From assembly GCF_000934745.1 (NCBI RefSeq), contig NZ_JYNO01000013.1, forward strand, positions 1-64,000: 64,000 nt of DNA. Direction: 5' to 3'. Each line of letters opens with the position of its first letter. Within the stretch, counting starts at the first letter, position 1. Source of the DNA: Desulfonatronum thioautotrophicum (GTDB lineage: Bacteria > Desulfobacterota > Desulfovibrionia > Desulfovibrionales > Desulfonatronaceae). The position numbers and the translations under genes were made by a program. The notes beneath the pieces are model-generated. The model ran no database searches and was not told the origin of the DNA. It was given only the letters and a program-made list of their open reading frames with translations. Positions 16,601 to 24,841 of this stretch are shown here, piece after piece.

Positions 16601-17950
16601 CAACCCATGGTCCCCACGGAACTCGGATACTACGACCTGAAGGATATCGAGATCATGCATAGGCAAGCGCAATTGGCAAAAGATTATGGTTTGCATGGTT
16701 TTTGTTTTTATCATTACTGGTTTCATGGTCGTCGCATTCTGGAGCATCCATTGGATAACTATCTTTCATCCAATATTTCACTCCCATTTTGCCTCTGTTG
16801 GGCAAATGAAAACTGGTCAAAAAACTGGGATGGAGGCAACCGCGAGTTATTGTTGGAGCAAGCTCATTCTCTTGAAGACGACGAGGCGCATTTCGAACTT
16901 TTGTCGAAGTTTTTTTCTGATCCACGGTACGTACGTATCGATGGAAAACCGTTATTTCTTGTTTACCGGGCGGGCTTAATGCCTGATCCAGCCAAAACTG
17001 CAAGTCTTTGGAGGAAAATGGCAAAAAGGAAGGGACTTCGCGGCTTATACTTATGCAAGGTTGAAGGCATGAGTGCCGAGCGTGACAACCCTATTCCGAT
17101 GGGATTTGACGCAGCTGTGGAGTTTCAACCTGACTGGGCAAATCTCGGGCCACATAGGCCGGAAAAGCTTTTTGGCGACCATCGCGTATATGACTATACA
17201 GATTTTTCATTGCGTCAAATGTCGAAGTCCTCACCGCCATATAAAAGATTTCCCTGCGTTACCCCACGATGGGATAATACGCCAAGGCGACCAAAAGATT
17301 CAGTTATTCTGCTCGGTTCTTCACCGGACATGTTTCGACGCTGGCTTTCCCACGCTATTGACGGTGTTCAGAGCTTTTCTCGTTCAGAACGTGTCGTTTT
17401 TTTAAATGCATGGAATGAATGGGCTGAAGGTTCCGCCCTTGAGCCTGATTTGTGTTATGGTCGCGGATTTCTAAAATCCGTGCGAGACGCATTGGACAAA
17501 AGCGTCCGGCATGCCGACCATGTGTTGAATGCCAGAGATCTTGAACAGATTAAAGTTGCTGCCACACACAACCCAATCTGTTATGGCGAAGGATTCTTGG
17601 GCATGGACGGCTCCGCAGGGGCATGGGTTGGCCCCAAAGGGCGACTCCTGATCACGCCGCCATCTCAAGGGGGGCAGCTCAAGCTCTGCTTAACCGGAGG
17701 GAACACAGAGCTGTATTCAGCTGCCAGCCTAGAGGTGGCCTTGCATCTCCTGGGCAATGCTCACATTTTACGGTTAAGTGGAAATCCGCCCCACAAGCAA
17801 ATTTTGCTGGATATTGCCCCTGACCAAAAACCGTTTGATATTGGTTTGACTTGCAGCGACTATTATATTCCTGCCGAATCAGGTGTTTCTCAGGACCGGG
17901 GGGCGCTTTCCGTTCAGGTTCATGCAGAATTCATGACGAAGGAACGATAG
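13679..17950 (+). CDS. Trimodular GT2-GT4-WbsX glycosyltransferase
   Basis: A 1423-aa protein. Residues 1-240 are unassigned and AT-rich. A GT2 domain follows at about 245-500 ('VSIIIPVWNHADYTKQCLES', 'VIIVDNGSVDSTK', 'LLFLNNDTIP', 'SGACFLVRR', 'YYEETDLCFSIREKG'). A GT4-like GT-B domain covers about 527-900 ('ICIVSDFMPRFNASSSNLR', 'LVFLGNFSVLHNRDGV', 'VCPLTYGAGMKGKIG'). A WbsX/GH99-like domain covers about 932-1275 ('VLAFYLPQFHQIPENDAWW', 'GFCFYHYWFHGRRILEHPL', 'CWANENWSKNWDGG', 'NAWNEWAEGSALEPD'). A beta-rich tail of about 120 residues ends the protein. Fusion suggests that several sugars are added in sequence to one acceptor. It sits in the glycan run with 12-13-base spacings on both sides. 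Confidence 0.85.
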   Translation: MKTEYSNNIIALLEEFSAYSSDIYLQTDINMRQSLVKKQKDIIERLKKHFRIVSINQQENINLSVIFYNDDHLPDFFQNISVDTKTNNEYIIIIDENNYSKFLSQGVIDKCSNSLVFIIYPDVKNQRDRQLLSWSGLFLAMEASTGLALCLFKNENFRLTSKYFEILESNPSVFGVFDSKKATDKPADLGLPVVWRPWVHERYGFPDPLQCLDGLLAFFRYAGKLLPTICHDNTIHIPDYKGSNKVSIIIPVWNHADYTKQCLESLSTITRYHNLEVIIVDNGSVDSTKSIVSKYNIRLLSNAENQGFTVACNQGAAIANGEYLLFLNNDTIPLAGWLESLVRVLDDNPWVGAVGSRLIYPDGTLQEASAIVHNDATVTNFGRYDHPAYRKYNKPCEVDYCSGACFLVRRTLFHDLGGFDLRYSPAYYEETDLCFSIREKGLVVLYEPASTLIHFGSTTAGLDPTKGVRRHLLVNRIKFFNKWKKTLLNHEMPPSQEEEVTTCDRGQLGRRIGKKRELPLIAECAEKPKICIVSDFMPRFNASSSNLRVSHLIRLMKDAGHPLEYIYFVRDPEDRKYQQAHPGVLFCHVPFNVKDLLNAIMSSNSNIIWLTNLWTVEWLEYATHIVRYIKKHLPYVSIVMDTMDFHAKKNHRKYLADRIPEDLATSARFLEIERDVYPLVNSLVTVTNEECRDIQNAIPDCAPITILPNIHEVPRSIPPLPGRSHLVFLGNFSVLHNRDGVHWFLKNVLPIIIAKHPDIEFHLVGRDADKYFTESSGLRIIGFADNLEKMLAKYRVFVCPLTYGAGMKGKIGSAAACGLPTVTTTIGLEGFPLVHGVNCLVADTANDFADACLTLVKDDTLWNKLSNEIHAMIRKHYSPRTVGSQLYKLLDGLGASAKRGVSSMAKGEAGQLPSDPGFSSPEADTMDASQPDARVLAFYLPQFHQIPENDAWWGKGFTDWVNVRKTKPSFSGHLQPMVPTELGYYDLKDIEIMHRQAQLAKDYGLHGFCFYHYWFHGRRILEHPLDNYLSSNISLPFCLCWANENWSKNWDGGNRELLLEQAHSLEDDEAHFELLSKFFSDPRYVRIDGKPLFLVYRAGLMPDPAKTASLWRKMAKRKGLRGLYLCKVEGMSAERDNPIPMGFDAAVEFQPDWANLGPHRPEKLFGDHRVYDYTDFSLRQMSKSSPPYKRFPCVTPRWDNTPRRPKDSVILLGSSPDMFRRWLSHAIDGVQSFSRSERVVFLNAWNEWAEGSALEPDLCYGRGFLKSVRDALDKSVRHADHVLNARDLEQIKVAATHNPICYGEGFLGMDGSAGAWVGPKGRLLITPPSQGGQLKLCLTGGNTELYSAASLEVALHLLGNAHILRLSGNPPHKQILLDIAPDQKPFDIGLTCSDYYIPAESGVSQDRGALSVQVHAEFMTKER

Positions 17951-17962
17951 AAGGCGAGATTC

Positions 17963-18682
17963 ATGGCCGATACATTCATCCGCCGCCATCCAGGGTACTG
18001 CCCAATTTGCGAAATGGAGACCATTTTTTTTGCAAAAAAAGATTGGTTGCGCGATCATTACTTTTGCGCTCGGTGCAAGTCCATTCCACGGTTCCGAGCC
18101 CTTGTTCGAGCACTTGAAAAATTCATCCCAAACTGGCGCAGTCTTACAATGCACGAATCGTCCCCAGGCGGGGCCTCTTCCGAATATCTCCGCAATCAAA
18201 ATCAAAATTACACAAGATCTCACTACCTAAAAGACATCCCTGTGGGCATGTTTTCAAAGAAACATGATGCGTGGTCAGAAAATCTTGAAGCAATGACCTA
18301 CCCCGATGAATCATTTGACATTTTTATAACACAAGATGTCATGGAGCATACTATGCGCCCATTGGAGACTTTTCGTGAAATTGCAAGAGTATTAAAGCCT
18401 GGTGGTGCGCATATTTTTACTGTTCCATGGTATCCTGACGAGACATGTAGCAGGCTGAGAGCGGAAATTGTAAGTGGTGAGCTGCGTTTATTAGCACCTC
18501 CGCAATATCATGGCAACCCGATCGATAAGAATGGATCACTGGTTACTGTTGATTGGGGAATCGATCTTCCTCAAAAGATATTTCAATCCAGTGAATTACA
18601 TACAACAGTATTTTTGGAACGTGATATTTTTTATGGATTGGATGGCGAATTCTTGGAAGTTTTCGTAAGTCAAAAAATGTAG
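17963..18682 (+). CDS. Class I SAM-dependent methyltransferase
   Basis: A 239-aa protein. The N-terminus has a putative zinc ribbon ('YCPICEMETIFF' and 'YFCARCKSIPRFRAL'). The methyltransferase core follows with a degenerate motif I ('LTMHESSPGGASSEYL') and a clear later part: 'FDIFITQDVMEHTMRPLETF' and 'LKPGGAHIFTVPW'. It belongs with the methyltransferase_11-like proteins frequently found in polysaccharide clusters; the acceptor is unknown. The short length and degraded glycine loop leave open that it binds SAM poorly. Operon-like spacing: 12 bases from the upstream stop and 7 to the next start. Confidence 0.75.
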   Translation: MADTFIRRHPGYCPICEMETIFFAKKDWLRDHYFCARCKSIPRFRALVRALEKFIPNWRSLTMHESSPGGASSEYLRNQNQNYTRSHYLKDIPVGMFSKKHDAWSENLEAMTYPDESFDIFITQDVMEHTMRPLETFREIARVLKPGGAHIFTVPWYPDETCSRLRAEIVSGELRLLAPPQYHGNPIDKNGSLVTVDWGIDLPQKIFQSSELHTTVFLERDIFYGLDGEFLEVFVSQKM

Positions 18683-18689
18683 AGCAGTT

Positions 18690-19847
18690 ATGAATATTTT
18701 GCTTGTTGCCCATGATTGCTGCTTGGCTGGGTCACAGCAGTCATTTTTACGCATATTAAGATGGCTTGCCAATAATACGGATTGGAATATTGCAATCATC
18801 GCACTTGATGAAGGGCCTCTTTCATCTGTTTATAGTCAGTTAGCACCTCTTTATATATGTAATGATTTTGATAAAATAAGTAAGGATGTTTTTATTGGAA
18901 AACTAAAAAAAATCATTAAATGGACTCCGGATATCATATTTGGAAATACAGTAGTTTCTGCAAAAATTTATGATTATCTGCAAAATTTTAAATGTCCAAT
19001 AGTATCAAGGATTGCTGAATTAGAAAGTAGCATTGATATGTATGCTTCTCAGGAAACTATTGATAAACTAGTTAATTATACTGATGTATATATTGCGGTA
19101 TCACATTCAGTTTCTGAAATGTTGCAAAGAAGATTTCATATTCATCCTGATATCATTAATATCATCAACGGTGCTATTGAGCCTCATCCAACAAAGTTCG
19201 ACCATGCAAGAAGAAATGAAATTTTCAGAACATTCAATATTTCTCAAAAAAAATTAATTTTATGGGGGTGTGGATCAGTCACCCATCGCAAGGGAGCTGA
19301 TCTATTTCTATCTGTCGCGGAGAACCTGCTTTCCTTGGGATTCAAAAACTTCCACGCATTATGGGCCGGACAGCCGCAGGATGGACTCGTCAAGCAACTC
19401 TTTCTTGACAAGGAAAGAAGCCCAGCTCGTGGGCTCGTCAGCTTTACTGGCCCGATTGACGCCCCCCAGTTGCTCATGAAGCCAGGTGATATTTTTTTAA
19501 TGACTTCCAGGGAAGACCCTTTCCCACTGGTTTGCTTGGAAGCTGCGGAACGCGGGGTGCCCTCGATCTGCTTTCCTGGTACTGGAGGTATCGTTGATTT
19601 TATCAGGCGAGGCGGGGGCCTTGTGGCTGGCAGTCTTGATCCTTTGGAGATGGCCCGCAAGGCCATGTTATTTTTTCGAGAGCCTGACCTGGCAGTCGCA
19701 CTTGGGAAAAGGGCACAGCAATTTGTAGTAAAACACCATACAATGGATGCCGCCGGCCCACTTTTTGCTAAACTTTTTTTGTCGATTGTGACACGGCAGA
19801 AGATATTATGGGAAAATACTTATCATGAAAAATTTCAGCACATTTGA
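18690..19847 (+). CDS. Glycosyltransferase family 4
   Basis: A 385-aa GT-B protein. The N-terminus 'MNILLVAHDCCLAGSQQSFL' is the nucleotide-binding-fold start of GT4 enzymes. The C-terminal donor domain has 'LWGCGSVTHRKGADLFL', 'LWAGQPQDG', 'PGDIFLMTSREDPFPLVCLE' (E-x7-E region) and 'GVPSICFPGTGGIVDFI'. It should transfer a sugar from an NDP donor to a lipid-linked or protein glycan. The first half (to about 19260) is markedly AT-rich, and the second half abruptly is not; the break falls between the N- and C-terminal Rossmann domains, which suggests a recombinant gene. The 3' end overlaps the next gene by 23 bases. Confidence 0.85.
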   Translation: MNILLVAHDCCLAGSQQSFLRILRWLANNTDWNIAIIALDEGPLSSVYSQLAPLYICNDFDKISKDVFIGKLKKIIKWTPDIIFGNTVVSAKIYDYLQNFKCPIVSRIAELESSIDMYASQETIDKLVNYTDVYIAVSHSVSEMLQRRFHIHPDIINIINGAIEPHPTKFDHARRNEIFRTFNISQKKLILWGCGSVTHRKGADLFLSVAENLLSLGFKNFHALWAGQPQDGLVKQLFLDKERSPARGLVSFTGPIDAPQLLMKPGDIFLMTSREDPFPLVCLEAAERGVPSICFPGTGGIVDFIRRGGGLVAGSLDPLEMARKAMLFFREPDLAVALGKRAQQFVVKHHTMDAAGPLFAKLFLSIVTRQKILWENTYHEKFQHI

Positions 19848-20709
19848 TTCAATAGATACCTTTTTTATCCAACAATATCCTCCAGGCCATTTTTATTCTC
19901 CTCTCCCCTCGTTATCTGAATTTTCCAAGGTCGCTCCACGTGTTTTTGGAAAGCGTCTAGATAATTTGCCCGGCATTGATCTCAATGAAGACGAGCAGTT
20001 AAGGCATTTCAAGGAATTTATCCCTTATTACCATGAAATGCCTTTCACAGATAATAAAAAACAGGGGCATCGATACTATTTCCAAAACAATATGTTTTCA
20101 TATGCTGACGCATTTGCTCTATATTCAATTCTCAGACACTACAAGCCAAGAAATGTTGTAGAAATAGGATCTGGTTTTTCATCGTGTCTTATGCTTGATA
20201 CAAACGATATTTACTTTAACGGCGATATTAAATTTAATTTTATTGATCCATATCCAGAAAGACTTTCAAATAATATTTTTGATAATGATAGAAATAATAT
20301 ATCAATATTTCAAAATAATGTTCAAGACTTTGATAGTTCTTTTTTTCTTAATTTAAAACGAAATGATGTATTATTCATTGACAGTTCGCATGTTGGAAAA
20401 ATTGGAAGCGACCTTTTATATATTTTATTCGATATTTTGCCAATTCTTTCTGAAGGTGTAATTATACATTTTCACGATATATTTTATCCATTTGAATATC
20501 CAAGGTCATGGTATGAAAATCTTGGGAGAGCTTGGAACGAAAATTATTTTCTTAGAGCATTTTTACAATTTAATAATTCTTTCAAGATTATTTATTTCAA
20601 TAGCTTTATTTCATTTAAATTTCGTTCTATGCTGCAAAAGCACATGCCTTTGTGTTTGAAAAATACTGGTGGGAGTATTTGGATGGTTAAGTCTAATGTT
20701 GTAAATTAG
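19825..20709 (+). CDS. Class I methyltransferase-like protein (Methyltransf_24 type)
   Basis: A 294-aa AT-rich gene. The central part has 'KPRNVVEIGSGFSSCLMLDT' (motif I, about residues 110-129), 'FNFIDPYPERL' as the acidic ribose-binding region, 'NDVLFIDSSHVGKIGSDLLY' and 'IIHFHDIFYPFEYP'. That set matches methyltransferase_24-like proteins associated with glycan clusters, in which the 'IDSSH' segment often binds metal. Its start at ATG 19825 lies inside the end of the GT4 gene, so translation may be coupled. The product modified is unknown. Confidence 0.75.
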   Translation: MKNFSTFDSIDTFFIQQYPPGHFYSPLPSLSEFSKVAPRVFGKRLDNLPGIDLNEDEQLRHFKEFIPYYHEMPFTDNKKQGHRYYFQNNMFSYADAFALYSILRHYKPRNVVEIGSGFSSCLMLDTNDIYFNGDIKFNFIDPYPERLSNNIFDNDRNNISIFQNNVQDFDSSFFLNLKRNDVLFIDSSHVGKIGSDLLYILFDILPILSEGVIIHFHDIFYPFEYPRSWYENLGRAWNENYFLRAFLQFNNSFKIIYFNSFISFKFRSMLQKHMPLCLKNTGGSIWMVKSNVVN

Positions 20710-20753
20710 AATTATAATTATTTTGTTACATAATTTTGTACTTTGGAACATCG

Positions 20754-21827
20754 ATGCGAAAAAAATATTTTGTTAAATCAATTTTAAAATCAATTTCTGA
20801 GAACTCACCTTTGAATTGTATTGTAAGTAATTCAAAGATAATACTGGTTGTCGGAAATTCAAATGTTAGAACAATATGTGGAATTGAAGTTTCAGCTGTT
20901 TGTCCTGTTGATAGCTTAGATAATCAGATTTTGAAAGATGGGCCACGTTTTATTAATCTTGAAGATATTGGAAACTTGATAAATTATAAAGATCCTGTTT
21001 TCATACACAGTCTCTATTCTCGTCAAATCGCAGATATCCTTTCAAAAATTGGCATTTTCAACGTTATCGACATCACGCATCTATCATGGCGCAATGCTCG
21101 CATGCTTGACCGGGAACTCATCAGCGAAAACATTGATTCTATCGCAAAAGTGTATGACCTGCTTGCTGACTATTATTCACGTGACGTTTTGAGCATGCTT
21201 CTTGAATTCAGAATTGCCATGGATCCGAAAATCATCAAGAATTCACCATATCCTCAATACCACCATCCAGTGATACACCCCACATCCGGTGAGACATTTT
21301 TGGATGGCGGCGCTTTTACTGGTGACACAGTTATTGATTTCTTCAATGCTTTGAAAGGTATGATGTCAGCTGTATGTTTTGAGCCTGACAAAGAGAATTT
21401 CAAGATACTGGAGCAGAATATTTTGGATCATAAGTTATTTCGCAAGGTCAAAGCTGTTCCTTTGGGATTGTGGAGCAAAAGCGCTACATTGTCTTTTGAT
21501 AGCGCCAGCCAATCGTCGCGCATCGTTCCTGATTCATCCAGCACGATTAAAGTTATCGATATTGACACCTACTGTCAGCGGACCGGTTTTATCCCGAGTT
21601 TGATCAAGATGGACGTGGAGGGTGCTGAGCTTGAGGCTCTGTCTGGCGGGGAGAAGACAATCAGGAAGTATATGCCGAAAATGATGGTTAGTGCTTACCA
21701 CCATGGAGCGCACCTCTGGGAGATACCGCTACGCCTTGCTGAAATGGGGTACACCAGAATATTCATGGGACATCATCCACCTGAATACACTATTTATGAA
21801 ACCGTGGTTTACGCGGACGCGGGGTGA
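20754..21827 (+). CDS. FkbM family methyltransferase
   Basis: A 357-aa protein. The C-terminal two thirds are a FkbM domain: 'TFLDGGAFTGDTVIDFF' (motif I), 'AVCFEPDKENFKILEQNI', 'VPLGLWSKSATLSF', 'IKMDVEGAELEALSGGE' and a final 'YETVVYA'. FkbM enzymes O-methylate sugars or polyketide hydroxyls. The N-terminal 100 residues are AT-rich and unassigned, with a composition change near 21050, as in the upstream GT4 gene. I chose ATG 20754 over an in-frame TTG at 20736; neither has a strong ribosome binding site. The stop overlaps the next gene's possible GTG start (GTGA at 21824). Confidence 0.82.
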   Translation: MRKKYFVKSILKSISENSPLNCIVSNSKIILVVGNSNVRTICGIEVSAVCPVDSLDNQILKDGPRFINLEDIGNLINYKDPVFIHSLYSRQIADILSKIGIFNVIDITHLSWRNARMLDRELISENIDSIAKVYDLLADYYSRDVLSMLLEFRIAMDPKIIKNSPYPQYHHPVIHPTSGETFLDGGAFTGDTVIDFFNALKGMMSAVCFEPDKENFKILEQNILDHKLFRKVKAVPLGLWSKSATLSFDSASQSSRIVPDSSSTIKVIDIDTYCQRTGFIPSLIKMDVEGAELEALSGGEKTIRKYMPKMMVSAYHHGAHLWEIPLRLAEMGYTRIFMGHHPPEYTIYETVVYADAG

Positions 21828-21829
21828 GA

Positions 21830-23086
21830 ATGTCGGACGTAAAGATGGGGAAACGAGATTCTTACCTTAATCTCGCGGAGTATTATCGTAAGCAGGGGAA
21901 GCTGGATAAATATGAGCACTATCTTCAGTTGGCAACCCTTGATTCGGAAGCGGTGCCTTTGAAACAAGGCCGGGGCAAAGCTGAATCTCAGTCGGATGCT
22001 TCACTGTCGCTTTCTGATCAAGAACTGATCAGCTTCTATGCTCATGGTAAATATGATGCAGTGCTGAAATTATTTGAACAAAATTTTGATCTCGAACTCC
22101 TTCCCTACCTTGCCTCAGCCATCCATTTTTCCCAGGGCAACCCCGCCCAGGCGTCCCAGGCTGCCGAAGGCATCAAGGATCAGGAACAGCGCAGGCTTCG
22201 GCAAAAGACCGCTGAGATGTGGGAGAGTTTACACATCCCTTTGGCGCATGAGCCCAGGGTGCATCTGATCATTCTCTGTCACAACAGGGAAAAGCACGTT
22301 GAGCGGGCCTTACGGCAACTCGCCTCCACCAACTATGGCAATTACGCCGTGTATCTTGCTGACAACGGCTCAGCGGACAAGACATGGGAAGTCGCGCAGA
22401 GGGCGGTGAATTACTTTCCGGCCCATGTGCCGATTGCGATGGAACGCTTTCCCACGAATATCGGCCGGCCTGCCGGTCATAACTGGCTCTTGACAAAGTA
22501 TGATCATTCCGGTGCGGACTATATCGCCATTGGCGACGACGACCTCGTCGAGGTTCCGTCCGACTGGCTGAATCGCATGATCCAGACGGCCAAGGTCTTT
22601 CCCAAATGCGCCGTTGTCGGAGGGAAGGCGCTCAATCCGGGCAAGCCTGATGTGATTCACGGCGGCGTCAGAAACATTCTGGAATTTACTTCAGACAAGC
22701 TGGAAATGAGCAATAACGACGATGTGATCGACTTTGGCCAGTTCGATTACGTGGACAAGGTGGATCATGTCATCGGATGCCTGCACATCTACGACCGAAA
22801 GGTGCTGGACGAGGTAGGGCTGTTCGACATCCGTTTTTCGCCCTGCCAGTTCGTGGATATCGATCACCATCTGCGCATTCGTATGGCAGGCCATGATATC
22901 ATCTTCAACGGTCTGATTGCATTCAAGCATCTGCGGGGGATGGGTAAAAAAAGTCAGAAGAATGACAGCCTGGCTGGAAATGCCTTTGGCAATATCCATA
23001 AACTGCTGCACAAGCATGATGCCAATATGGTTAACGACGCGCTCCAAAGCAATGCCAAGAAGCGTTTGGCATGGCTTTTGGATTGA
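21830..23086 (+). CDS. Glycosyltransferase family 2, member A of the local NIGxPAxxNWL family
   Basis: A 418-aa protein. An N-terminal helical region of about 140 residues (possibly TPR-like) precedes a GT2 domain: 'HLIILCHNREKHVERAL', 'YLADNGSADKTWEVA', 'NIGRPAGHNWL', the metal-binding 'IGDDDLVEVPSDWLNRM', 'VIGCLHIYDR' and 'FDIRFSPCQFVDIDHHLRI'. The same motif order recurs in the proteins at 23119, 31685, 39683 and 46505; this member is the most divergent ('GCLH' instead of 'GCCH'). ATG 21830 has GGGGTGAG just upstream; GTG 21824 is an alternative. It probably adds a hexose-type sugar in the cytoplasm; donor and acceptor are unknown. Confidence 0.85.
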   Translation: MSDVKMGKRDSYLNLAEYYRKQGKLDKYEHYLQLATLDSEAVPLKQGRGKAESQSDASLSLSDQELISFYAHGKYDAVLKLFEQNFDLELLPYLASAIHFSQGNPAQASQAAEGIKDQEQRRLRQKTAEMWESLHIPLAHEPRVHLIILCHNREKHVERALRQLASTNYGNYAVYLADNGSADKTWEVAQRAVNYFPAHVPIAMERFPTNIGRPAGHNWLLTKYDHSGADYIAIGDDDLVEVPSDWLNRMIQTAKVFPKCAVVGGKALNPGKPDVIHGGVRNILEFTSDKLEMSNNDDVIDFGQFDYVDKVDHVIGCLHIYDRKVLDEVGLFDIRFSPCQFVDIDHHLRIRMAGHDIIFNGLIAFKHLRGMGKKSQKNDSLAGNAFGNIHKLLHKHDANMVNDALQSNAKKRLAWLLD

Positions 23087-23118
23087 CTAGGTTTTGCAAT
23101 GCACAGGAGCTGTTTTCT

Positions 23119-24735
23119 ATGCGAATCAATTATCGGATTATCCAAAATGGCCTTTACGGTGAACTTGACGCCATCCCAACTCCGGGAGTTCTAGATCACC
23201 TGCGCAACTATCTCGGCAATTTTCTCTTGGATGCCGTAGTGGCGACGGCATATCTGAATCGATTGGGCAGTGTCCCCCAGGCGGAGATGACCGATCAGGT
23301 TAAGGCCTGGATGAATTACCTGCTGTGCAAGATCGTTCGTCTTGAGCCCTTCAACGAGCAGGCCCGCAACATCCAGATGCAATGGACCGGCAAACCTGAC
23401 CCGTATCTCAAGGCATTGGAGCGGGTGCGATTGCCAAAGGCAGTGGAGGACAAGCTCTTCAGCTTGAATTCTTCCCAGGAAGTACGGCTCAGGTCCCGCA
23501 TCATCGGTGAATTTCTCCGTAAGTACCCGTATTCGCCTCCTCTCATTGATCAAATGCTCCTCTTGGACCTGGAACAGGATTTGCCGCCAGGGGATGGTTG
23601 GCTGGATCAACGCAAGGTTCCGCCAATTTTACGACCTCTGCTCGATGGGCAACTGATGAAATACTGTTTGCTGCATGGGGAGTACGGGCGGGCCCGGGAT
23701 ATTCTGGACAGTTTCTCGGAGGACTTGGATGATGAGGTCTGGTTGAATCATGCCGCAGAGGTTTATGCCCGGACTGGAGACCCAGGGAAAGCCATGGAGC
23801 GCTACCAGTCTTCTTTGCAGCGGGACCCCTTGCAAATTCCAGTACGCTTTCGGCTGGAGGAACTGGCCCGGCCGTTCACGACGGATGCTGGCGTGATGGA
23901 CAAACGGATTGCCATCTTTCTGTATTCGTACAACAAGAGCGAGCTGTTGCAGCAAACCCTGCGCAGCCTGGCCGCCTCGGAGCGAGGCAACGCCAAGGTA
24001 GTTGTCCTGCTGAACAACTGCACGGACGATTCCTTGGCGGCTGTGTCGGCCATCAATCAGGAACTTTTTGCCGGGGATATTGAGATCATATCCCTACCGG
24101 TGAATATCGGCGCGCCCGCGGCAAGGAATTGGCTGCTGGGCACGGAGCATGGTCAAAATGCGGACCACGTTGCTTTTCTGGACGATGACGTCGAGGTTCC
24201 GCATGATTGGCTGATGAAGTTGTCCACTGTGCTTCAGGCGAATCCCGATGCAGGAGTCGCGGGAGCCAAAACATTGGCGCCTGGGCGACCGAAGCGTTAT
24301 CAGTATTTGTATCGAAATGTATCCATTGCTCGAGACGACCTGCTGCGTTTCAGCCTGGATACTCCCAACTTCAACTACGACAGCGGGGTTTACGACTTTA
24401 TCCGTCCCACGACCAACGTCATGGGGTGCTGCCACGTTTTCACCCGAGCTGCCCTGGATGCCGCGCCCTGGTTCGACATCCGCTTTTCTCCGTCCCAAAT
24501 GGACGACATTGCGCACGACCTGGATCTGTGCCTAAAAGGCTTCAAGGTCATGTATTGCGGCCTGATGGAATGTGTTCATCATCAGTTTTCAGGCCTGGGA
24601 AGAATGTCAATCAATGATAATGCGAAGCTAGGAAACGTACTCGGAAACGACGTCAAGTTGTATTATCAATTCTTGCATCACATGAACAAGTTAAAAAAAA
24701 TGAATAATCATGGCATTGTGCCAGTCGTTCCGTGA
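23119..24735 (+). CDS. Glycosyltransferase family 2, member B of the local family
   Basis: A 538-aa protein. About 270 helical residues with repeat-like character ('ARTGDPGKAMERYQSSLQRD' looks like a TPR) precede a GT2 domain with 'AIFLYSYNKSELLQQTLRSL', 'NIGAPAARNWL', 'FLDDDVEVPHDWLMKL', 'VMGCCHVFTR' and 'FDIRFSPSQMDDIAHDLDL'. I chose ATG 23119, which has AGGAG nine bases upstream; the frame is open to 23071, overlapping the previous gene. Members A and B are adjacent and read in the same direction, suggesting tandem duplication. The domain order (TPR-like, then GT2) is shared with the minus-strand members downstream. Confidence 0.87.
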   Translation: MRINYRIIQNGLYGELDAIPTPGVLDHLRNYLGNFLLDAVVATAYLNRLGSVPQAEMTDQVKAWMNYLLCKIVRLEPFNEQARNIQMQWTGKPDPYLKALERVRLPKAVEDKLFSLNSSQEVRLRSRIIGEFLRKYPYSPPLIDQMLLLDLEQDLPPGDGWLDQRKVPPILRPLLDGQLMKYCLLHGEYGRARDILDSFSEDLDDEVWLNHAAEVYARTGDPGKAMERYQSSLQRDPLQIPVRFRLEELARPFTTDAGVMDKRIAIFLYSYNKSELLQQTLRSLAASERGNAKVVVLLNNCTDDSLAAVSAINQELFAGDIEIISLPVNIGAPAARNWLLGTEHGQNADHVAFLDDDVEVPHDWLMKLSTVLQANPDAGVAGAKTLAPGRPKRYQYLYRNVSIARDDLLRFSLDTPNFNYDSGVYDFIRPTTNVMGCCHVFTRAALDAAPWFDIRFSPSQMDDIAHDLDLCLKGFKVMYCGLMECVHHQFSGLGRMSINDNAKLGNVLGNDVKLYYQFLHHMNKLKKMNNHGIVPVVP

Positions 24736-24841
24736 ATATACCGCATTGGGTTCAGTTAAGCTTCTTATCTGTATAGATGAACCATTCGAAATCGAAGAAA
24801 CGATTATTTATTCTTGTTCATGAAAAACAAGGCGAACAATC

